Assembly: GCA_016839985.1 (NCBI GenBank)
Contig: JAEOTG010000159.1
Location: 1-10,015 of the forward strand
Length of the DNA stretch: 10,015 bases
DNA from: Candidatus Heimdallarchaeota archaeon
GTDB taxonomy: Archaea; Asgardarchaeota; Heimdallarchaeia; Heimdallarchaeales; Heimdallarchaeaceae
Direction: 5' to 3'
The translations under genes and the position numbers were made by a program. Every line of letters starts with the position of its first letter. The stretch's first letter is position 1. This document shows positions 1 to 6,438 of the stretch, one piece after another. The notes beneath the pieces are model-generated. The model made no database searches. It was not told the origin of the DNA and saw nothing but the letters and a program-made list of their open reading frames with translations.

Positions 1-761
1 ATTCAATTCAAGAGATAGATGAAATACCTCCAGATATCAAAGACGTTTTTGTTACAGCACATGATATAAGTCCAGAATACCATATAGAAATGCAAGCGAG
101 TTTCCAGAGACATATAGATAATGCTACCTCAAAAACTATTAATTTCGCATCGACTGCAACAAGAGAGGATCTTGCAAAAGCATACCTTTTAGCTTATAAA
201 AAAGGATGCAAAGGAGTAACTGTCTATAGAGATGGATCTCGAAAATATCAAGTTCTTACAACAAAAAAACTGGAAAAGGAACAAAAACATGAAACCGAAG
301 TAGTTTCAACTGAAAAAGTGGAACCTCGAGATCGGCCAGAAGTAACACTTGGTCGAACTCATAAGATTCGTTCAGGTTGTGGAAATCTTTATGTTACAGT
401 CAACAAAGATGAAACAGGAGTATGTGAAGTTTTTGTTCAGGTTGGAAAGAGTGGTGGATGTATAACAAGTCAAAGTGAAGCAGTAGGTAGATTAATTTCT
501 TTAGCTCTTAGATCAGGAGTAAAATTAGATTCTATTGCTGAACATCTTGCAGGAATAAGATGTCCAAGTCCTAATTTTTACCAAGGGAAAACAATTCTAT
601 CATGTGCTGATGGTATCTCCCATGTTTTAGAACAATATCTCATCGATGAACAGATAGTAAGAGCAAATGGAACTATTGTATGCCCTGAATGTGGAGGAAT
701 GTTGGAGTTTGCTGAGGGTTGCTTTACCTGCAGAATATGTGGATATAGCAAATGTGATTAA
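1..761 (+). CDS. nrdJ: Adenosylcobalamin-dependent (class II) ribonucleotide reductase, C-terminal part, 5' truncated
   Basis: Class II reductases make deoxyribonucleotides from ribonucleotides, using adenosylcobalamin to generate the thiyl radical. The frame is open from base 3 to the TAA at 759-761 (252 codons visible), so the internal ATG at 90 is not the start; family members are usually several hundred residues longer. Visible in order: the end of the catalytic barrel (FVTAHDISPEYHIEMQ, then TINFASTATREDL and GCKGVTVYRDGSR, typical NrdJ wording); a TSCPD domain (about nt 340-580, with HKIRSGCGNLYVTV, GKSGGC and IRCPSPNF); and a C-terminal cysteine cluster at residues 227, 230, 240, 243, 246 and 251 of the fragment. 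The last pair is spaced CxxxxC, as in the tail cysteines that re-reduce the active site in class II enzymes (family knowledge). The gene is followed by T-tracts, so it probably ends its transcript. Identification is firm; the full length cannot be judged. Confidence 0.95.
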   Translation, partial: SIQEIDEIPPDIKDVFVTAHDISPEYHIEMQASFQRHIDNATSKTINFASTATREDLAKAYLLAYKKGCKGVTVYRDGSRKYQVLTTKKLEKEQKHETEVVSTEKVEPRDRPEVTLGRTHKIRSGCGNLYVTVNKDETGVCEVFVQVGKSGGCITSQSEAVGRLISLALRSGVKLDSIAEHLAGIRCPSPNFYQGKTILSCADGISHVLEQYLIDEQIVRANGTIVCPECGGMLEFAEGCFTCRICGYSKCD

Positions 762-780
762 TTTTTTCCACCTTTTTTTT
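762..780 (+). terminator. T-tract terminator after nrdJ
   Basis: Directly after the nrdJ stop there are six Ts, CCACC, then eight Ts, with no obvious stem. Oligo-T runs on the non-template strand are the usual archaeal intrinsic termination signal. Read from sequence only. Confidence 0.55.
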
Positions 781-803
781 ATTTCATAAAAAGAGTTTTT
801 CCA

Positions 804-813
804 CAATATTTTT
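804..813 (+). promoter_or_regulatory. Weak TATA-like element upstream of the DUF354 gene
   Basis: CAATATTTTT is centred about 30 bp before the ATG at 839, the distance expected for a short-leader archaeal transcript. It is a poor match to the TTTATATA consensus. A small palindrome, AATAG-A-CTATT (824-834), sits near the predicted transcription start. Confidence 0.3.
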
Positions 814-838
814 GATTATGTAGAATAGACTATTATTA

Positions 839-1906
839 ATGATTATCTGGTTTGATGCAGTTACATCTAAAGAACCTTTGTTGTTTAACGCAATTGCTAT
901 AGATTTAGAGAAAGAAGGACATGAAGCTATTTTTACTTGTAGAGATTATGATTATGTGGTTTCTCTTTTTGAATTGCTTGGAAGAGAAGTAACAGTTCTA
1001 GGAAAACATGGTGGAGGGACTCTCTATGGAAAGCTTAAAGCTGGAAATGAGAGAATAGGTCTGTTAGCAAATTATATCAATGATTTAGAGAAAAAACCTG
1101 ATTATCACATATCTTATTCTTGTCCAGAATCAACAAGAGTTGCTTTTGGGTTAGCTATTCCAACAATTTTAGTTAATGATTCTCCTCATGCAAAAGCTGT
1201 AGGAAAACTAACAATTCCTCTTTCAAGATATCTGGTCTATAGTTCTTGCATACAAAATGAAGGATGGCTTGCACTTGGTGCAAGAGAGGAACAACTTAAA
1301 CCTTATGATGGATTAGATGAAGTAGCATGGATTAGAGATTTCTCACCTAACGATGGGATTCTGAGTGAATTAGGTTTATCTCAGGAAGATAATTTTATTG
1401 TTTGTAGACCTGAAGAAAGTAGTGCAGCTTATATGCTTGAAAAAAGGATGGTTGATCAAACACATTTGGATACAATCCTTAACGAGATTTTCAAATCCTA
1501 TGATGGAAAAGCAGTAGTTTTTCCAAGATACGAAAAACAAATGTTGCTACTAAAAGAAACGTTCCAAGATAAAATCATCATTCCTCCTAAAGCTGTTGAT
1601 ACTCTATCTTTGTATTATTACTCTGATATGTGTATTACTGGAGGAGCTACAATGGCTAGAGAAGCGGCTTCAATGGGAACTCCATCAATTTCTTACTATC
1701 CCAAACCATTAGATGTTCTAGAGTATATATCATCAATTGGAATACCCTTATTCAATGAATATACAGTAGTAAGCGCTATCCAAAAATCACTCAAATTGTT
1801 AGAGAAAGTGGATGATAAAGATTTAATGAGATACCAAACCAAAACCATTCTCGAAAAACTAGATTCTCCTGTTGATAAAGTTCTGGAAATAATATCAGAG
1901 AAATAA
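839..1906 (+). CDS. DUF354 family protein (GT-B-fold, glycosyltransferase/epimerase-like)
   Basis: A 355-residue cytosolic protein that matches the archaeal DUF354 family in pattern. Visible: an N-terminal Rossmann-like start (MIIWFDAVTS, then LEKEGHEAIFTCRDYDYVVSLFELLG); the glycine-rich GKHGGGTLYGKL around residues 55-65; NDSPHAKA at 113-120; and a C-terminal nucleotide-binding-like segment YYYSDMCITGGATMAREAAS (259-278) followed by MGTPSIS. The two halves fit the GT-B layout of the UDP-GlcNAc 2-epimerase/glycosyltransferase superfamily. Family members are about 330-370 residues, so this one is full length. The common family start motif around residues 7-14, often TNPPH-like, is changed here to AVTSKEPL. 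The substrate is unknown; a role in sugar or cell-surface metabolism is inference from the fold. The ATG at 839 is the first Met and lies about 30 bp from a TATA-like element; no Shine-Dalgarno is seen. Confidence 0.85.
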   Translation: MIIWFDAVTSKEPLLFNAIAIDLEKEGHEAIFTCRDYDYVVSLFELLGREVTVLGKHGGGTLYGKLKAGNERIGLLANYINDLEKKPDYHISYSCPESTRVAFGLAIPTILVNDSPHAKAVGKLTIPLSRYLVYSSCIQNEGWLALGAREEQLKPYDGLDEVAWIRDFSPNDGILSELGLSQEDNFIVCRPEESSAAYMLEKRMVDQTHLDTILNEIFKSYDGKAVVFPRYEKQMLLLKETFQDKIIIPPKAVDTLSLYYYSDMCITGGATMAREAASMGTPSISYYPKPLDVLEYISSIGIPLFNEYTVVSAIQKSLKLLEKVDDKDLMRYQTKTILEKLDSPVDKVLEIISEK

Positions 1907-1925
1907 AAGATACGATATGCAAAGA

Positions 1926-1935
1926 CTTAATTTTA
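1926..1935 (+). promoter_or_regulatory. TATA-like element upstream of the aminotransferase gene
   Basis: CTTAATTTTA is centred about 30 bp before the ATG at 1960. With normal archaeal spacing the transcript would start only a few bases before the ATG. The match to consensus is modest, so read-through from the DUF354 gene, 53 bp upstream, is an alternative. Confidence 0.35.
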
Positions 1936-1936
1936 C

Positions 1937-1944
1937 TTTTTTTT
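1937..1944 (+). terminator. T8 tract, possible terminator of the DUF354 gene
   Basis: Eight consecutive Ts about 30 bp after the DUF354 stop codon, with no stem. They lie between the proposed TATA element and start codon of the next gene, so they may be either a weak terminator or just a pyrimidine-rich promoter stretch. Confidence 0.3.
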
Positions 1945-1959
1945 CTACTTCTATTCAAG

Positions 1960-3117
1960 ATGAAATTTTCTGCGGAAAAACTTGATGAAATAGAACCTAG
2001 TGGAATTAGAGAACTTTTTGCTAAAGCTCAAGGTATAGAAAATGTTATCTCACTAGGTATAGGAGCACCTGATATTACTACACCGATCGGATTGAAAGAA
2101 GCATTAAAACAAGCAGTTGATGATGATTACAATAATTATGATCAATCTATAGGAAATCTGGAATTAAGGGAAGCAATTGCAGAGAAATATAAAGAATATT
2201 ATGGTATTGAATATGATTCTTCAGAGGGTGTAATTGTAACAACAGGGGGTGTAGAACTTATCTATGTTGCTCTACAAACATATCTCAAACCAGGTGAAGA
2301 AGTTTTACATCAAGATCCTTGTTTTCTAACTTATCCTCGTCAAGTTGTATTAGCAGGAGGAAAAATGGTTTGGATGCCATCAACTCCTGATTTCAAGATT
2401 GATATAGAAAAAACCAAAGAAAAAATCACAGATAAAACTAGAATCATGATTCTTAACTTTCCCTCTAATCCTACTGGTGCAGTAATGACCAGACAAGAGC
2501 TAAAAGCATTAGTAGATATGGCAGAAGATCACAATCTGCTAATTCTTAGTGATGAAGTATATGAACATATTATTTTCAATGGTAACAAGCATGTTCATGT
2601 TGGAAGTATTGATAATGCATATGAAAGAACTATAACTGTGAATACCTTCTCCAAAACATATGCAATCCCTGGCTGGAGAATGGGATTTGGTGTTACTACT
2701 CCTGAGATATTAAAACCAATTCTTAAATATCATACCTATGTAGTTGCAAATTCGACAACACCTACTCAAGTTGCATTAGCAAACTACATGCAAAGAAAAG
2801 AATCTGAGGATTTTATAAAATATATTAGAAATGAGTTTCAAAAAAGAAGAGATGTTATTGTTGAAGGTTTTAATTCTATAGAAGGCATATCATGCCAGAA
2901 GCCTGTAGGATCATTTTATTGTTATCCTGATATATCTCAGACTAAATACCCTAATTGTGAAGAATTTTCTGAAAAAGCTTTCAAAGATGCTCGGGTTGTG
3001 CTAGTTCCAGGTTTAGAATTTGGGCCAAGTCAAACTCCTTATATAAGAGCTAGCTTCGGTTCAGCGGGTGTAGAACAGATTCAAGAAGTAATAGAGAGAT
3101 TAAACAAAATTCTGTAA
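1960..3117 (+). CDS. Class I/II pyridoxal-phosphate aminotransferase (AspC-like)
   Basis: A 385-residue fold type I PLP enzyme of the aminotransferase class I/II family, expected to move an amino group between an amino acid and a 2-oxo acid in the cytosol. Visible landmarks: LGIGAPDITTP at 32-42; NYDQSIGNLELREAIA at 59-74 (family Y-x-x-x-x-G-x-x-x-L-R-E); NFPSNPTGAVMT at 166-177 with the cofactor Asn170; SDEVYEHIIF at 197-206 with Asp198 and Tyr201; SKTYAIPGWRMGFG at 231-244, where Lys232 is the Schiff-base lysine and Arg240 a phosphate contact; and YIRASFG at 361-367 with Arg363 as the expected substrate-carboxylate arginine. All key residues are present and the length is typical. The subgroup resembles archaeal aspartate/aromatic/alanine aminotransferases of class I-gamma, but substrate choice cannot be read from sequence. 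The ATG at 1960 fits the family N-terminus and lies about 30 bp from a TATA-like element. Confidence 0.92.
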   Translation: MKFSAEKLDEIEPSGIRELFAKAQGIENVISLGIGAPDITTPIGLKEALKQAVDDDYNNYDQSIGNLELREAIAEKYKEYYGIEYDSSEGVIVTTGGVELIYVALQTYLKPGEEVLHQDPCFLTYPRQVVLAGGKMVWMPSTPDFKIDIEKTKEKITDKTRIMILNFPSNPTGAVMTRQELKALVDMAEDHNLLILSDEVYEHIIFNGNKHVHVGSIDNAYERTITVNTFSKTYAIPGWRMGFGVTTPEILKPILKYHTYVVANSTTPTQVALANYMQRKESEDFIKYIRNEFQKRRDVIVEGFNSIEGISCQKPVGSFYCYPDISQTKYPNCEEFSEKAFKDARVVLVPGLEFGPSQTPYIRASFGSAGVEQIQEVIERLNKIL

Positions 3118-3119
3118 AC

Positions 3120-3160
3120 TTTACATATTGATGCAAATAATTTAAAAATGAATATGTAAA
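3120..3160. repeat. Inverted repeat around the zinc-ribbon gene promoter
   Basis: Arms TTTACATATTGAT (3120-3132) and ATGAATATGTAAA (3148-3160) pair at 12 of 13 positions, the outer ten perfectly, across a 15-nt loop. The TATA-like TTTAAAAAT (3141-3149) straddles the loop and the start of the right arm. The left arm starts two bases after the aminotransferase stop, so it could also form a hairpin in that mRNA's 3' end, though no T-tract follows. Confidence 0.6.
3141..3149 (+). promoter_or_regulatory. TATA box of the zinc-ribbon gene
   Basis: TTTAAAAAT is centred about 24 bp before the ATG at 3169 and 33 bp before the next in-frame ATG at 3178. The first would be almost exactly leaderless; the second would have a leader of several bases. 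It lies within a 12/13 inverted repeat. Confidence 0.45.
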
Positions 3161-3168
3161 ATAAATAA

Positions 3169-3366
3169 ATGAAGCAAATGTCAGAAGCACAAGGACCAAA
3201 ATTAACAATTTATTGTAAATTCTGTGAAGAAAATACAGAACATGAGTTTAAAGGGGAAAATAGGAAAGATACCTTCATATTGACATTCTACTGCCCAAAA
3301 TGTGGTAGTTATCACAACTTTGAGTTTTTCGGAAGCCAATACGAGCAACCAACAGAATTAGACTAG
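3169..3366 (+). CDS. Small CxxC...CxxC zinc-ribbon protein
   Basis: A 65-residue soluble protein with one likely zinc ribbon: Cys16-x-x-Cys19 (YCKFCEENTEHEF) and Cys42-x-x-Cys45 (YCPKCGSYHNF), four ligands separated by a 22-residue beta-like stretch. The CxFCxxxTEHEF knuckle recalls archaeal ribosomal-type ribbons such as eL42 (L44e), but the protein is shorter and I do not recognise a specific family. The role is unknown; nucleic-acid or protein binding is the usual inference for such domains. An in-frame ATG at 3178 (MSEAQG...) is an equally reasonable start and would lose only three residues. The gene has its own TATA box inside an inverted repeat and is followed by a T-rich stretch, so it is probably transcribed alone. 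The paired CxxC motifs and the dedicated promoter support a real gene. Confidence 0.75.
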   Translation: MKQMSEAQGPKLTIYCKFCEENTEHEFKGENRKDTFILTFYCPKCGSYHNFEFFGSQYEQPTELD

Positions 3367-3375
3367 TTTATCCCA

Positions 3376-3394
3376 TTTTTAATCTTTTAATTTT
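3376..3394 (+). terminator. T-rich terminator after the zinc-ribbon gene
   Basis: Three T-runs (five, four and four Ts) separated by AA-containing steps begin 10 bases after the stop codon. There is no stable stem. The pattern fits an archaeal oligo-T terminator. Confidence 0.4.
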
Positions 3395-3425
3395 AGCTCA
3401 TTCAATGTAAGACAACTACTTTTAG

Positions 3426-3436
3426 TTTATATATAA
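3426..3436 (+). promoter_or_regulatory. Distal consensus TATA box of the surface-protein gene
   Basis: TTTATATATAA is the closest match to the archaeal TATA consensus in the window. Transcription from it would start around 3456-3458 and give a leader of about 64 nt that begins at the left arm of an inverted repeat and contains the Shine-Dalgarno-like AGGGGT. Confidence 0.5.
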
Positions 3437-3452
3437 TTCTCTACTTCGAAAA

Positions 3453-3503
3453 AACTCTAACATTAGGTTTTTAAATAAGATTCTTAATATGTATGTTAGA
3501 ATT
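3453..3503. repeat. Inverted repeat flanking the proximal TATA box of the surface-protein gene
   Basis: AACTCTAACAT (3453-3463) and ATGTTAGAATT (3493-3503) match as inverted repeats at 10 of 11 positions, the inner eight perfectly, with a 29-nt spacer. The spacer contains the second TATA-like element. It could be an operator pair or, if transcription starts at the distal promoter, a hairpin in the 5' leader. Confidence 0.5.
3468..3477 (+). promoter_or_regulatory. Proximal TATA-like element of the surface-protein gene
   Basis: TTTTTAAATA is centred about 49 bp before the ATG, so transcription would start near 3498 with a leader of about 22 nt that still carries the AGGGGT element. It lies between the arms of the inverted repeat. 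Confidence 0.4.
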
Positions 3504-3507
3504 CCTT

Positions 3508-3513
3508 AGGGGT
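3508..3513 (+). promoter_or_regulatory. Shine-Dalgarno-like site of the surface-protein gene
   Basis: AGGGGT lies 7 bases before the ATG at 3521 and partly matches the archaeal AGGAGGTGA complement. Most other genes here have no such site, so this mRNA is likely leadered, and the site supports the chosen start. Confidence 0.45.
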
Positions 3514-3520
3514 TCAATAT

Positions 3521-6382
3521 ATGAAAAATAAAATTTTAAGTATAGGCTTATTGATAATTTTACTGCCACTTATAACACCTAACGCTACTATGGCCAAAGA
3601 TAATTCTACATTACCTGGCAACTTCGAACCAGAGTATGGACCTGTTGAACCAGGTGCACACTTGTTTTATAATATATCACAATTTGATTATGGTTCAGGT
3701 GCTTTTGATCTTCTAAAAATGCTTTTCCCTGAAGAAGTTCCAGAATTTGATTTTGGTATTTTATTAGAAGCTTTAGAAGGAAGTGAAATTGAAATTCTAA
3801 TCAGCGCTATGGACAATATACCTCTGTATAAATGGAATGAAACACATGGATATTATGATGGTATAAGTGAAACTGTTTTACAAGCAATTGGATTTCTAAA
3901 TCTTTATGATGACTTGACAGTTTATCTCAATGCATCTCAATTTAGTTTTCCAGATGATTTCGCAAAAACAGATATACATTACTATTATGAAACCTGGCCA
4001 AGAAGTAATTTTATAGATAATATAACTTCATCAGTTTTCTGGTCAAACTTTAACATGACTTTCATGACACAATTTGACTTTGGTTGGTACGATTATAACA
4101 ATTCTTGGGGATATTGGCCACCTAGATATGATTGGCCAAGAGCTCATGAATATAATGATTATGAACTAAGTGATTTTGCTTACGATTTAGGAGAAGTCAT
4201 AGGTTATGATATTGGTCACTGGGGTTGTCAAGTTAGTGGCAACGATCCATTATGGTATGATGCTCAAGCTGCATTAGATGGGTTCTACTTTGGATTCTTT
4301 GATGCAAGAGATGATGGTTTCTTTACTGGTCAAACAGATTTCACTACTGATAGAATACCAGACAAAAAAGCACCAATGCCACCAACGCCTACTGATATGT
4401 ATAGCTACGCAAGATGGCAATTTTATCCACGAATTTATGAGGATTATTATGCTGCAGGATATCTATATGAAGGTGCCCAAGTGTATTTCAGAGAACAATT
4501 GTATAATGACATATACAACAATGCATGGAATACATGGGGTGTTGGTTATGTAGATGGTTATCATGATGGATACCATTATTACAATGGCTATTGGCACGGA
4601 GAAAATGATCGACTTTCTGCAAATCCAGAAAAAACAACTTGGTTTCCACCACCTGATCCTTATTACTACGATCCTTGGAATAGTTGGGAATATGGTTACA
4701 ATGATGGAATATTAGCAGGTTATGAAGCTGCATATTATGATGGATATACTCCTACAAGTGCAGGACAATTTTATTTAGATGGTATGTCCAGTTACAGAGA
4801 AGCAGGATATTATGATGGATTTGATGAAGGAGCAACTGATTCCTATAATAGTCTACCAGAAACACCCTTGATTATTCTACCTTACTCTCCAAGCACTACT
4901 GATCCCTTTGAAATGGGAGCTAACTGGATCTATGAACAACAATATCTTGAAGGATATCCAAATGGCTATCTTTATGAATCATTGGTAAATAGTCCTAGTG
5001 CTCTAGATTGGACGTGGAGTAATGGCCCATTCTATAACATGACATTACCAGACTTTCAATTCACATTCTTAGCTAACTCGATTTTACCAGCGATTCCAAT
5101 ACCTATAACAATGTTTACTGATCTAAACTTTGCTATTGGAGAATTTTTTGACTATGAATTCCAATATGGTGCCTATGATTACTGGCCATTTGATCAAACA
5201 TTTGTTCCATTCCAAACCTTCTTAGCAAGTGATACTGATTGGACAGAGTTCAACAACTTTGATATAGCATTGAATGAAACAACAGGATCACCTGGATTTA
5301 ATACAACATATGATATAGCAAATCAATTCATGCTATTTGAAATGCACATGAATATGTCTAATCCAGGATTGACAACCGATGTATATTGGGGTTATAACAC
5401 AACAACTGGAAAACTTCTCAATGTCACCGCGAGTATGGACTACTATGCAGTTTCAGATGTTTGGATTAATGTAACTATGGAGTTAGATGATTCTAAAACA
5501 GACACTCCTTATACACCAAGTCTACCAACACCAAGTTCATGGACTTATTCATTCGATAATGTTATATTCCAATATAATGCACCACCATTAGCACCTACAA
5601 GCTTCATCGATTCCGTACATAACTTTAAAATGCAAGCATTATCATCAATTGGACATCCAGCTCTTGGAGTAGAAATGTTAAGTTATGAAGGATTATGGGC
5701 AAAAGCTAATCTCACAATGTATAATCCATTAGATCCCTTAGATCCACCAAATGAAGTAACAATGGGCTATCCAATGTTTAGTCCAATGGGATTCCAAGTT
5801 ATACCTGATTGGAATTACTATGATGGTATAGTAATATCTGCTAACTCAATGTTAGGAGCTACAGACTACTTCGTAGATGCATTCAATGCCTTAGGTGTTC
5901 AAAATACAAACTTCTTAATTACACAATTATTGCTAGATACTCAAGTTGATAGCTATCATTATACAACTGGTATGGATGTTATGTATTATTATATAACATT
6001 AGATGCTGAAGCTGACATCGAATGGGATCTGATGAATGGAGACTATGAGTGGGAAAATACAGTCATTGATGGATTTATCAGAGGTTACATTTGGATTGTT
6101 ATAGATTATAACTCAGGTGTAGTTCTAGGCGGTGGACTAAAAACAAGTTTCGACTTTGAAGTGACAACTGTTCCAGACTATGGTATGAGCGGAGCAGGTA
6201 TATTACAAGCATACCTCGAAATTCTTATTAGCGCTAATTTTGCCAGTCCTCCACCTCTAGATGATGTTATAGGTGCATCAAGCTTACCAGCAATCCCTGA
6301 ATTTGGTATTGCATCCATTCTAAGCATCATTGGATTCGCAGCTGTAGCAAGTGCAGTAATATTTACAAAACGAAGAAAATAA
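3521..6382 (+). CDS. Large Tyr/Trp-rich secreted surface protein with C-terminal membrane anchor
   Basis: A 953-residue protein that I cannot assign to a named family. Residues 1-25 form a signal peptide (MKNK start, hydrophobic core ILSIGLLIILLPLI, likely cut after ATMA). Residues 26-195 are acidic and aromatic, with seven N-x-S/T sequons. Residues about 220-490 are packed with Gly-Tyr-Asp repeats of four-residue spacing, such as GYVDGYHDG (342-350) and GYNDGILAGY (392-401), and carry no sequon. Residues 505-735 look beta-rich, with eight more sequons (506, 585, 594, 611, 626, 634, 650, 730). The C-terminus is PAIPEFG (923-929), a helix at about 930-948, then KRRK, which is the layout of archaeal PEF/PGF-type sorting or stop-transfer tails. 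The protein is strongly acidic with a single visible Cys (236). It is expected on the outer cell surface, possibly an S-layer or adhesin-like protein (inference). The gene has two TATA candidates and a Shine-Dalgarno-like site of its own. Confidence 0.85.
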   Translation: MKNKILSIGLLIILLPLITPNATMAKDNSTLPGNFEPEYGPVEPGAHLFYNISQFDYGSGAFDLLKMLFPEEVPEFDFGILLEALEGSEIEILISAMDNIPLYKWNETHGYYDGISETVLQAIGFLNLYDDLTVYLNASQFSFPDDFAKTDIHYYYETWPRSNFIDNITSSVFWSNFNMTFMTQFDFGWYDYNNSWGYWPPRYDWPRAHEYNDYELSDFAYDLGEVIGYDIGHWGCQVSGNDPLWYDAQAALDGFYFGFFDARDDGFFTGQTDFTTDRIPDKKAPMPPTPTDMYSYARWQFYPRIYEDYYAAGYLYEGAQVYFREQLYNDIYNNAWNTWGVGYVDGYHDGYHYYNGYWHGENDRLSANPEKTTWFPPPDPYYYDPWNSWEYGYNDGILAGYEAAYYDGYTPTSAGQFYLDGMSSYREAGYYDGFDEGATDSYNSLPETPLIILPYSPSTTDPFEMGANWIYEQQYLEGYPNGYLYESLVNSPSALDWTWSNGPFYNMTLPDFQFTFLANSILPAIPIPITMFTDLNFAIGEFFDYEFQYGAYDYWPFDQTFVPFQTFLASDTDWTEFNNFDIALNETTGSPGFNTTYDIANQFMLFEMHMNMSNPGLTTDVYWGYNTTTGKLLNVTASMDYYAVSDVWINVTMELDDSKTDTPYTPSLPTPSSWTYSFDNVIFQYNAPPLAPTSFIDSVHNFKMQALSSIGHPALGVEMLSYEGLWAKANLTMYNPLDPLDPPNEVTMGYPMFSPMGFQVIPDWNYYDGIVISANSMLGATDYFVDAFNALGVQNTNFLITQLLLDTQVDSYHYTTGMDVMYYYITLDAEADIEWDLMNGDYEWENTVIDGFIRGYIWIVIDYNSGVVLGGGLKTSFDFEVTTVPDYGMSGAGILQAYLEILISANFASPPPLDDVIGASSLPAIPEFGIASILSIIGFAAVASAVIFTKRRK

Positions 6383-6438
6383 TTTTTTCCTTTTTCTTTT
6401 TTCTTTTTACTATTTTTTAAAAGAAAAAAAGAGAAAAA
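6383..6438. terminator. Bidirectional terminator between convergent genes
   Basis: The + strand has T-runs of 5-6 interrupted by C (6383-6418), then A-runs (6419-6437) that read as T-runs for the minus-strand tldE transcript. The two halves are imperfectly complementary, so a weak hairpin is possible. The spacer is otherwise empty. Confidence 0.6.

Noticed and set aside
90..92. ATG at position 90 as the start of the nrdJ reading frame
   Set aside because: The frame is open upstream to base 3, and the upstream residues (FVTAHDISPEYHIE) are conserved NrdJ sequence, so the gene is cut by the window edge.
839..3117. DUF354 and aminotransferase genes as a dedicated sugar-modification operon
   Set aside because: The aminotransferase has class I/II landmarks (Lys232 in SKTYAIPGWRMG), not those of the DegT/ArnC sugar aminotransferases, and a T8 tract plus a TATA-like element lie between the genes, so a pathway link is not supported.
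3118..3168. Intrinsic hairpin terminator for the aminotransferase gene
   Set aside because: The stem is present but no T-tract follows it on the + strand and the loop holds a TATA-like box, so a promoter dyad is the better reading; an RNA role is kept only as an alternative.
4278..4553. Open frame of 91 codons in another frame within the surface-protein gene
   Set aside because: It lies wholly inside a convincing 953-residue gene, has no TATA or Shine-Dalgarno site, and its protein has no recognisable motif; it is a by-product of the repetitive GAT/TAT/GGT codons.
4488..4733. Minus-strand open frame opposite the surface-protein gene
   Set aside because: It is His/Asn-rich because it is the complement of ATG/GAT/GTT/TAT codons in the repeat region. 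There is no promoter and no motif.
4530..4860. DNA-level tandem repeats or CRISPR-like array in the GAT-GGT-TAT-rich stretch
   Set aside because: The repeats are at the protein level; DNA units vary in length and sequence, with no constant repeat and unique spacers.
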